The translations under genes and the position numbers were made by a program. The notes beneath the pieces are model-generated. The model was not told the DNA's origin. It did no database searches and worked only from the letters and a program-made list of their open reading frames with translations. A DNA stretch of 6,618 bases from Candidatus Halarchaeoplasma halalkaliphilum (GTDB lineage: Archaea; Thermoplasmatota; Thermoplasmata; Halarchaeoplasmatales; Halarchaeoplasmataceae): contig SLLU01000081.1 of the NCBI GenBank assembly GCA_007133925.1, positions 1-6,618 of the forward strand, read 5' to 3'. Of this stretch, positions 1 through 5,158 are shown one piece after another (the first letter of the stretch is position 1; each line of letters opens with the position of its first letter).

Positions 1-449
1 CCGAAGATGGCTGCAATACCCGCACCCATTACCAGTCCCAGACCATCTATCACATACCATTCCGGATGCAGGTAAAGCAGGGCGGTGAGCAGGATCGTGG
101 TCAACACTGCGAAGGCAAGGGGTAGATCGATCCATAATGCATGTGCCCATATACGGTAAGGGATGAAATGAAAATAGACTGGATAGAATACGTAGAATAG
201 GGTTAGGGCAACAACCGCCAGTATTAGGTACTGAAGAAAGTTTCCTTTAGTGTGCTTCATCACCAGTAGCAGGGCCGCAGTAAATCCTACCAAAAAAACA
301 ACATAGATCAGAGGGTTCACTGGATCATCCACATCCTCTCCGAAGGCCCTGTATTCGTCAGGATACAGGCTCACCACGCTGATGGCCAGCATGTGGGTCA
401 GGACCATCATGCAGGCTATGGCAACTACGGATACATGTTCCTTATTCAA
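1..449 (-). CDS. Presenilin-like (A22 family) intramembrane aspartyl protease, N-terminal part, cut by window edge
   Basis: The minus strand is open from a TTG at 449 to the window edge, giving 149 residues and two bases. It is strongly hydrophobic, with about five membrane segments near residues 7-28, 46-65, 71-93, 108-127 and 131-149. The stretch after the first segment, with the motif FGEDVDDPVNPLIYV near residues 36-50, and the later EWYVIDGLGLVMGAG near 130-144, resemble the archaeal presenilin/signal-peptide-peptidase homologues, which cleave substrate helices inside the membrane. The two catalytic aspartates (YD and GxGD motifs) would lie further on and are outside the window, so activity cannot be judged. 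The TTG start overlaps the TGA stop of the aIF2-beta gene (TTGA). A GGTGAGGGG sequence 5 nt upstream supports it; the first in-frame ATG (codon 14) would cut into the first membrane segment. It is probably co-transcribed with aIF2-beta. Family assignment is from memory of the motifs, without alignment. Confidence 0.75.
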   Translation of the reverse strand, partial: MNKEHVSVVAIACMMVLTHMLAISVVSLYPDEYRAFGEDVDDPVNPLIYVVFLVGFTAALLLVMKHTKGNFLQYLILAVVALTLFYVFYPVYFHFIPYRIWAHALWIDLPLAFAVLTTILLTALLYLHPEWYVIDGLGLVMGAGIAAIF

Positions 450-1090
450 CTGGACCCCTCACCCACTAGGGTACCGAATGCCAGGGTTCCGCTAACGTTG
501 TTGATACGTACTTTAACCATTTCTCCCTTGGTGGTTCCGGGAACGTATATCACGTACTTACCCTGCCTTGCCACGCCGTCCCCTTCCCGGCCGATATCCT
601 GGATCAAAACGTCGCAAACCTCTCCCGGCCGTAAGTCTTTATCCTCTATGGCCTGGACCTTTCTCTTCTTGCCTCTTATGGGTCTGTGGGCACCGCATGC
701 ATCGCACTGCAGTATGGTGATCCGGTCTTCTTTGCTCAAACGGGTGTCCGGCTTTCCACATTCGGTACAAAGTACGTATCTTTCAACGAAATTATCTATC
801 TTTTCTTCGATCTTCTTGGATCCCAATTTTCCCTTGAATATGATCCTTCCGCTTTCTTCTATCTCACCAGCGGTACCCAGTTCCCTCAGCAGGAACTTGA
901 GTAATCTGTCGCTGTCACGGTTCAAGGTATCCACGATCTCCGGGAAATTTCGAAAGATGGTTGTGTTTCCCTCAACGAAGGAGTCCACAGGGGGTACCTG
1001 AAAACGTTCGTGATGGGATATTTCTTCGGGTAGTTTTTCCCTGGCCCGGGTAAGAAGAACATCGTAATCGTCAATATTGTTTTCACTCAT
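446..1090 (-). CDS. Translation initiation factor aIF2 subunit beta with C-terminal TRAM domain
   Basis: This is the beta subunit of the heterotrimeric archaeal initiation factor aIF2, which carries initiator Met-tRNA to the small ribosomal subunit. The 214-residue protein shows the expected order: an N-terminal segment (about 1-35), the eIF2B/eIF5-type core (about 36-103, with NTTIFRNFPEIVDTLNRD near 42-59 and LLKFLLRELGTAGEI near 63-77), and the C-terminal zinc ribbon with C108, C111, C129 and C132. Minimal aIF2-beta proteins are about 140 residues and end after the ribbon. Here about 60 residues follow that match a TRAM domain (about 153-210, with IQDIGREGDGVAR and the strand YVIYVPGT), a small beta-barrel RNA-binding module also found in tRNA-modifying enzymes. 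The ATG at 1090 sits 27 bp downstream of a TATA box centre, which fits a leaderless mRNA. It is first gene of a unit with the presenilin-like protease. Confidence 0.93.
   Translation of the reverse strand: MSENNIDDYDVLLTRAREKLPEEISHHERFQVPPVDSFVEGNTTIFRNFPEIVDTLNRDSDRLLKFLLRELGTAGEIEESGRIIFKGKLGSKKIEEKIDNFVERYVLCTECGKPDTRLSKEDRITILQCDACGAHRPIRGKKRKVQAIEDKDLRPGEVCDVLIQDIGREGDGVARQGKYVIYVPGTTKGEMVKVRINNVSGTLAFGTLVGEGSS
455..463 (-). promoter_or_regulatory. Shine-Dalgarno sequence for the presenilin-like gene
   Basis: On the minus strand GGTGAGGGG lies 5 nt before the TTG at 449, inside the last codons of aIF2-beta. It decides the unusual TTG start and allows translational coupling across the TTGA overlap. 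Confidence 0.6.
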
Positions 1091-1113
1091 GTTTTTGATG
1101 AAAGATACTGATG

Positions 1114-1121
1114 TTTAAATA
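1114..1121 (-). promoter_or_regulatory. TATA box for aIF2-beta
   Basis: The minus strand reads TATTTAAA, flanked by CATA and CATC, centred 27 bp before the ATG at 1090. Archaeal transcription starts about 25 bp from the TATA centre, so the transcript would begin at or within a few bases of the start codon. Confidence 0.6.
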
Positions 1122-1163
1122 TGTATTGGTGTTTGGCACACTGACTATAACGGACAGGTCAAG

Positions 1164-1173
1164 TTTTTTATAT
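1164..1173 (+). promoter_or_regulatory. TATA box for the cation exchanger gene
   Basis: TTTTTTATAT is preceded by the purine-rich CAAG, a plausible BRE, and centred about 25 bp before the ATG at 1194. The predicted mRNA is leaderless. It faces away from the aIF2-beta promoter, 43 bp away, so the two form a compact divergent promoter pair. Confidence 0.55.
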
Positions 1174-1193
1174 CCACTCAAATATCCCCGTGC

Positions 1194-2135
1194 ATGAACT
1201 TCCTGCTTTGGACATTCGTTTTGGTCATGGGTAGTGTGGTCCTGGTCAAGGGTGCGGATATCTTGGTGGAGGGGGGTGGAAAGACAGCTGCCCACTTCGG
1301 AGTGCCGGCCATAATAATCGGCTTGACACTTTTCTCATTCGGGTCTACATTGCCCGAACTGGCCTCCAGCATCACTGCGGCCACGAAGGGCCGGGGGGCC
1401 ATACCCATAGGGAATGTGGTGGGTTCCAACATCGCCAATATACTACTGGTCCTGGGTGCCAGTGCCATGGTCCGACCCATAAAGATAAAACGAAGCATAC
1501 TGAAGAGGGAGATCCCAATGCTCTTCGTTGCCATGTTCCTGCTGGTAATCTTCGGAGCCAACGGTAACATATCCGGTGTGGAGGGTATTATATTGTTATG
1601 CGTTTTGATTTCATATCTGGCATACCTGTTCGTTGACACTTACAGAAGCCCGGGAAGGCGTGAAGCAGCGGTAAAACAGACCCCTGTTCAGTTCAAAAAG
1701 AATATTACGATCATAGTTATTGGAATAATTGGGGTGATCATCGGTGCCGAGTTAATCATAAGGGCTGCCGAATTCTACATCGTAGAGTTCGGTATATCTG
1801 AGGGTATAGTCGGCCTTTCCATAATCGCTCTGGGAACCTCCCTTCCTGAATTGGTCACTGCGGTCACTGCTTCCAGGAGGGGTGAAGGGGACATATCCCT
1901 GGGGAATGTGATAGGTGCCAACATATACAACATACTCCTTGTTCTGGGCATATGTGCGTTCATACTTCCACTGGATTTTTCCTATGAATTGTACATCAGC
2001 GTTCTTATCATGATGGTGGTGACGGGGGCACTCGCTCTTGCTTCATTCACCAATAGAACACTCTCCCGGGTTGAAGGTGCGTTAATGGTAACGGGATATG
2101 TTATCTACGTAATCTATCTATACGTACCCTTATGA
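1194..2135 (+). CDS. CaCA-family Na+/Ca2+-type cation exchanger (YrbG-like)
   Basis: This is a 313-residue integral membrane antiporter of the Ca2+:cation antiporter superfamily, which exchanges Ca2+ for Na+ or H+ across the cytoplasmic membrane. It has two inverted halves of about five membrane segments each, joined by a basic loop near residues 150-168, and length is normal for the prokaryotic family. The signature alpha repeats are intact: alpha-1 has FGSTLPELASS (49-59) with E55 and GNVVGSNIANILLVLG (73-88); alpha-2 has LGTSLPELVTA (213-223) with E219 and GNVIGANIYNILLVLG (237-252). E55 and E219 correspond to the ion-binding glutamates of the Methanocaldococcus exchanger NCX_Mj. Counting 27 residues from each glutamate gives N82 and N246; NCX_Mj has Asp240 at the second site, so ion specificity may differ. 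The ATG is placed by the TATA box 25 bp upstream. No neighbour is functionally linked; the transported ion is not proven by sequence. Confidence 0.92.
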   Translation: MNFLLWTFVLVMGSVVLVKGADILVEGGGKTAAHFGVPAIIIGLTLFSFGSTLPELASSITAATKGRGAIPIGNVVGSNIANILLVLGASAMVRPIKIKRSILKREIPMLFVAMFLLVIFGANGNISGVEGIILLCVLISYLAYLFVDTYRSPGRREAAVKQTPVQFKKNITIIVIGIIGVIIGAELIIRAAEFYIVEFGISEGIVGLSIIALGTSLPELVTAVTASRRGEGDISLGNVIGANIYNILLVLGICAFILPLDFSYELYISVLIMMVVTGALALASFTNRTLSRVEGALMVTGYVIYVIYLYVPL

Positions 2136-2181
2136 TATATTCAAGAAAAAACTGGATAAGATTTGGTAGCTGCTAGAAAAC

Positions 2182-2191
2182 ATATTTAATA
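2182..2191 (+). promoter_or_regulatory. TATA box for the DnaA-like/DUF835 operon
   Basis: ATATTTAATA is preceded by AGAAAAC (BRE-like) and centred about 28 bp before the TTG at 2215. Transcription would begin within about 3 nt of that TTG, which implies a leaderless or almost leaderless message starting with TTG. Confidence 0.6.
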
Positions 2192-2214
2192 CCTTTACAT
2201 TATACGGTATCGCA

Positions 2215-3930
2215 TTGCCAAGAATTGTATTTCCCACCGGTGTCAAGATTCAAGAGAAGAAAGGGGTGGGCAAGCTTCACCCGCTCTTTATGAAATTGAA
2301 CAAGTACACGTTCAATGGTTATTTGCGACTATCCCAGGGGGACTCCGAGGGATATGTGACCATAAAGGAAGGGGTTCCCAGGAACGCCCTCTTGTACTAT
2401 GACGGCGAAGAAGTTCTGGGTCGGGATGCCCTGGAAAGGATCATGCAAATGGATTCCCGGGAAGATCTTCGGATAGAGGTCCACACCAACATAGATATAG
2501 ATAAGCTCGTCAGCTCCTCCGGCGGGGAGTTGACCGATATATCCCTGGATGAAAAAGATGTTGATCAAGAGGCGAGTAAAGAACATGTGGGCATTTCCGA
2601 CGAGGTCGGACCGAAAAGCACCAAGGATAGTCCTGAAGAACAACAGCGGAAATTGATAGAACAGGAACTCAAAAAATCCGATATCAGGGAAAGGGAGATC
2701 GGTGTGTACGACATGCTCATCAAAGAGCGTAAAGGTATACCCTATACCGAGCCAGAGCCCTTTCCGGAAAGATACACCTTCGAGAATTTCATAGTGGGTC
2801 CCAACAATAAGTTCGCCTATGCCGCCGCCCTGGAGATAAGCAAAACACCCGGTGGTAACTTCAATCCGTTTTTCATCAACAGCGCTTCCGGTCTCGGAAA
2901 GACCCATCTGCTTAAAGCCATAGGGCATTCCGTGCTGCAACAGTATCCTGGCACAAAGGTCGAGTACACAACCACCATCAATCTGTCTGCCCAATTTTTC
3001 CAGAGTCAAGACAAGCTGAAATCCCGATTTCAAGATGTGGATGTGCTGCTTCTGGATGACATCCAATACCTGGCGAACCAGCCGGATATACAGGACATGG
3101 TGGACTTTGTGTTGCAGACGGTGAAAGACAGCGGAGGACAACTCGTTATCACGGCCGATAGACCTCCCGAAGAGATACCGCTTCTCTCTCCCCGTTTGGT
3201 CTCTCGATTCAAGTCAGGACTCGTGGTGGAGATCAAGCCACCCGTACTAGACACCCGGCGGGCGATCTTGAAAAAGATCGTGGATAGGTATGATATGGAC
3301 ATATCTGATGAGGTGATTGATTATATCGCCAGATATGTAAAAAAGAGTGTGCGGGAGCTGGAAGGTGCCCTGAACAGGATACTGGCATTTTCTACCTTGT
3401 TCGATGAGGACATAACCCTGGAAGGGGTCCGTGAAAGCCTATCCCCCTATATCGACTTATCTCATATAGGTATGGATATAACCTTCGTTACTGGTAGGAG
3501 CTATCTTATAGAGGCCAACCGTGCCGAGTTCGCATTTCATGTCCTCAAGAGTATTTCTCATGGTGGGGAAGTGAACATCTTTTCACGTATGAATCCCCAG
3601 AGGATATCGGATGAATACGGCTTCAAGGACGCTAACATATATTGGCTTACCGCCACGGACAGTGATGCCTACGAAACGGTACCTCCCAATCTCGAAAGTT
3701 TGACTTGGCATCTTGAGGAGAAATTCAAGGGGAAAACCGTCGTTCTGTTGGATGGTATCGAGTACCTCATAGGTCAGACTGGCTTTGATGCCACCATACA
3801 ATTCGTTCGCCATATAGTCGATACGGTTTCAGAAAAGGATACGATATTTCTGATGACGATATCTCCCGATGCACTGGAAAGAAAACAGATCAGCATTTTA
3901 GAGCGCGAAATGGAGGTTTTACATGAATGA
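2215..3930 (+). CDS. DnaA-type AAA+ ATPase fused to a C-terminal DUF835 domain
   Basis: This 571-residue protein has four parts. Residues 1-105 form a small alpha/beta domain (GYLRLSQGDSEGYVTIKEGV, then YYDGEEVLGRDALERI) that vaguely resembles archaeal DUF2226 or DUF4388-type domains. Residues 106-185 are a charged, probably partly coiled linker. Residues 186-414 are a bacterial DnaA/Hda-like AAA+ module: FENFIVGPNN at 189-198, Walker A SASGLGKT at 223-230 with K229, Walker B VLLLDDIQYL at 277-286, sensor 1 VITADRPPEE at 311-320, box VII SPRLVSRFKSGL with R331, and sensor 2 VRELEGALNRIL with R380. Residues 421-571 match DUF835 (GRSYLIEANRAEF at 427-439, VVLLDGIEYLIG at 509-520). DnaA's domain IV helix-turn-helix is absent. 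The protein is cytoplasmic, with no membrane segments. TTG at 2215 is chosen from TATA spacing. The motifs predict ATP binding and probable oligomerisation; a regulatory or signalling role is inference, and replication initiation is unlikely without domain IV. The next gene overlaps by 8 bp. Confidence 0.88.
   Translation: MPRIVFPTGVKIQEKKGVGKLHPLFMKLNKYTFNGYLRLSQGDSEGYVTIKEGVPRNALLYYDGEEVLGRDALERIMQMDSREDLRIEVHTNIDIDKLVSSSGGELTDISLDEKDVDQEASKEHVGISDEVGPKSTKDSPEEQQRKLIEQELKKSDIREREIGVYDMLIKERKGIPYTEPEPFPERYTFENFIVGPNNKFAYAAALEISKTPGGNFNPFFINSASGLGKTHLLKAIGHSVLQQYPGTKVEYTTTINLSAQFFQSQDKLKSRFQDVDVLLLDDIQYLANQPDIQDMVDFVLQTVKDSGGQLVITADRPPEEIPLLSPRLVSRFKSGLVVEIKPPVLDTRRAILKKIVDRYDMDISDEVIDYIARYVKKSVRELEGALNRILAFSTLFDEDITLEGVRESLSPYIDLSHIGMDITFVTGRSYLIEANRAEFAFHVLKSISHGGEVNIFSRMNPQRISDEYGFKDANIYWLTATDSDAYETVPPNLESLTWHLEEKFKGKTVVLLDGIEYLIGQTGFDATIQFVRHIVDTVSEKDTIFLMTISPDALERKQISILEREMEVLHE
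3912..3917 (+). promoter_or_regulatory. Shine-Dalgarno sequence for the 144-aa zinc-motif gene
   Basis: GGAGGT lies 5 nt before the ATG at 3923, inside the last codons of the DnaA-like gene. It is a near-perfect anti-16S match and fixes the start of the overlapping downstream gene. Confidence 0.75.
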
Positions 3931-4357
3931 TGAGAATGATAAAACGGAAGACCTAACATTGCAGTCAAAGGCATTCACGGCCTTCGATGAAGGACTGATG
4001 CCAGCGGATCTGGTGAAGGAAAAGATCTGTACCATATCCCAGGCCCAGGAACTGTACGAGAATTACCTTGAATTTCAAGGTTATGAAGTCCCCGAAGAGC
4101 TAATGATGGCCAAATTGCTCACACAGATAGGTCTCCTGGGAAGTCGTCTTGCAAGGATCGAGATCAAGCTTCTCAATTCCATGTTACTTCCCAAAGCCAT
4201 AAAATGCCAGGAATGTGATCATACCGGTGCCTATGGGATCGGAGTGGTGTGTCATAGGTGCGGGCAGGTCGATGTTTACACCCCTTCGGACATGGGCGAA
4301 GAGATACTAAAGAACATCCCCATTACCGGTTTCAGACCCTGGGAAGAAGAGGATTGA
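3923..4357 (+). CDS. Unknown protein with C-terminal four-cysteine zinc motif, coupled to the DnaA-like gene
   Basis: This 144-residue protein is not recognised as a named family. Residues 1-15 are polar and acidic, residues 16-50 look helical (FDEGLMPADLVKEKI, then SQAQELYENYLEF), and residues 58-90 form an amphipathic helical stretch (LLTQIGLLGSRLARIEIKLL) that could mediate coiled-coil or partner binding. Residues 95-113 hold CQEC and CHRC separated by 11 residues (C95, C98, C110, C113), a probable zinc-ribbon or knuckle site. The tail from 120 is acidic and ends WEEED. No signal peptide or membrane segment is seen. The start is firm because of GGAGGT 5 nt upstream. It overlaps the last 8 bp of the DnaA-like gene, so it is almost certainly co-transcribed and probably translationally coupled. 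A role as adaptor or regulator of that ATPase is inference from context. Confidence 0.85.
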   Translation: MNDENDKTEDLTLQSKAFTAFDEGLMPADLVKEKICTISQAQELYENYLEFQGYEVPEELMMAKLLTQIGLLGSRLARIEIKLLNSMLLPKAIKCQECDHTGAYGIGVVCHRCGQVDVYTPSDMGEEILKNIPITGFRPWEEED

Positions 4358-4383
4358 ACCGGCAGATGTTGCACTGCGGAAAA

Positions 4384-4393
4384 TTTATTTAAA
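4384..4393 (+). promoter_or_regulatory. TATA box for the 79-aa gene
   Basis: TTTATTTAAA is preceded by GCGGAAAA (BRE-like) and centred about 26 bp before the ATG at 4415. The predicted mRNA is leaderless and separate from the upstream operon. Confidence 0.6.
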
Positions 4394-4414
4394 CCACCTC
4401 GTATTGTTGAACCC

Positions 4415-4654
4415 ATGGCATGCAAACAGACCTCATTTCAGGACTTCATCGTCAAGGAGTTACCTCTGGAAGAGTGCATGACCGAGGAAGAGAGGATAGA
4501 CTTTATAAGAGAGCACGGGACCGATACCATGAGGCGGGGATTGGATTCTGTGCTCCAGGGAAACAAGTATAAACCCAAGCGAGAGGAGATGTGGGATGTT
4601 CGATTGCACCGGGGTAAAAAGATGGTCAAAAGGATCCTGGAAACAAGGGATTAG
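4415..4654 (+). CDS. Small protein of unknown function (79 aa)
   Basis: I do not recognise this family. The 79-residue product is soluble, highly charged and predicted mostly helical: an acidic first half (VKELPLEECMTEEERIDFIRE, residues 13-33 in part) and a basic second half with KYKPKREEMWDVRLHRGKK near 51-69. It has two cysteines (C3 and C21) but no paired CxxC motif, and no membrane segment or signal peptide. Its reality is supported by a good TATA box at the leaderless distance upstream of the ATG and by an orientation that fits its neighbours: it follows the DnaA-like operon after 57 bp and converges on the DUF4342 gene, whose stop is only 5 bp away. The basic C-terminal half could contact nucleic acid, but that is speculation. 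Confidence 0.7.
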   Translation: MACKQTSFQDFIVKELPLEECMTEEERIDFIREHGTDTMRRGLDSVLQGNKYKPKREEMWDVRLHRGKKMVKRILETRD

Positions 4655-4659
4655 TCAAC

Positions 4660-4971
4660 CTACTTTCGTATGAGCATCACTTTGTATCTTTTAGTTAATG
4701 CGGTGAAGACACCTGCACCCGCTAGCCAGGGGGATATCATGGCTGCCGAGATACCTGCGTTGAGAGGTATGTCCAGAAGGATGTGGTCGTCCTGATCCTT
4801 CACTATCACATGCCGGGTTTTACCCTCTTCGATCACGTCGCTCAACTTTCTCAACAACTCCTCGGCATTAACGAAGAAAATGTCCGCTTCCGGCCAGTTC
4901 AACCTGGCGCCGCAGTGCATGCAGTAGGAAGCACTGTCAGGGGAGTCCATCTCACACCTTTTACACTCCAT
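4660..4971 (-). CDS. Zinc ribbon plus DUF4342 domain protein
   Basis: The 103-residue protein begins with a short zinc ribbon, CKRC and CMHC separated by 10 residues (C3, C6, C17, C20), of the type found at the start of many archaeal small proteins. Residues about 34-101 match the DUF4342 pattern: an amphipathic helix (AEELLRKLSDVIEEGKTRHV, 36-55), a two-strand segment (VIVKDQDDHILLDIPLNAG) and a hydrophobic stretch near 69-92 (ISAAMISPWLAGAGVFTALT) followed by KRYKVMLIRK. The hydrophobic part may be membrane-associated, but it is short. DUF4342 has no established function that I know of. The ATG at 4971 is the only choice because an in-frame TGA lies three codons upstream; a weak GTGAGTGA precedes it. 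It is transcribed alone from its own promoter and converges with the 79-aa gene. Confidence 0.82.
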   Translation of the reverse strand: MECKRCEMDSPDSASYCMHCGARLNWPEADIFFVNAEELLRKLSDVIEEGKTRHVIVKDQDDHILLDIPLNAGISAAMISPWLAGAGVFTALTKRYKVMLIRK

Positions 4972-5003
4972 GATTGTTCACTCACGTATCAAAGAGACGG
5001 TAG

Positions 5004-5011
5004 TTTAAATA
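5004..5011 (-). promoter_or_regulatory. TATA box for the DUF4342 gene
   Basis: The minus strand reads TATTTAAA, the same octamer as upstream of aIF2-beta and the 79-aa gene, centred about 36 bp before the ATG at 4971. The predicted leader is therefore about 10 nt, unlike the leaderless genes elsewhere in the window. Confidence 0.5.
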
Positions 5012-5158
5012 ATTATAGTGTAAGGTCTCTGTCCCTCCGTTTTCGCGTTCGGGATTATGTATATGATATCTGTTTGGATTTCTACAATGTATACCAACGT
5101 CCTGATTCGATATCTGTCATGAAGGTGCATTCACCCTGATTATTCGACAGGTACTTTC

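Noticed and set aside
393..1001. 202-codon plus-strand frame across the aIF2-beta gene
   Set aside because: It is antisense to a confident aIF2-beta gene, and its composition (Ser/Pro/Leu rich) is typical of a shadow frame.
1178..1639. 153-codon minus-strand frame within the exchanger gene
   Set aside because: It is antisense to the alpha-1 repeat of a confident exchanger and has no promoter.
2136..2214. Replication origin next to a DnaA-like gene
   Set aside because: No DnaA-box cluster (TTATCCACA-like) or Orc1/Cdc6-type origin repeats seen; the 79-bp gap is accounted for by a TATA box.
2329..3141. 270-codon minus-strand frame inside the DnaA-like gene
   Set aside because: It is antisense to conserved AAA+ motifs, has no promoter or recognisable domain, and overlaps a clearly real gene.
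4783..5139. 118-codon plus-strand frame ending MKVHSP just before the GLUG gene
   Set aside because: Most of it is antisense to the zinc-ribbon/DUF4342 gene; no signal peptide, promoter or domain; the frame does not join the GLUG frame.
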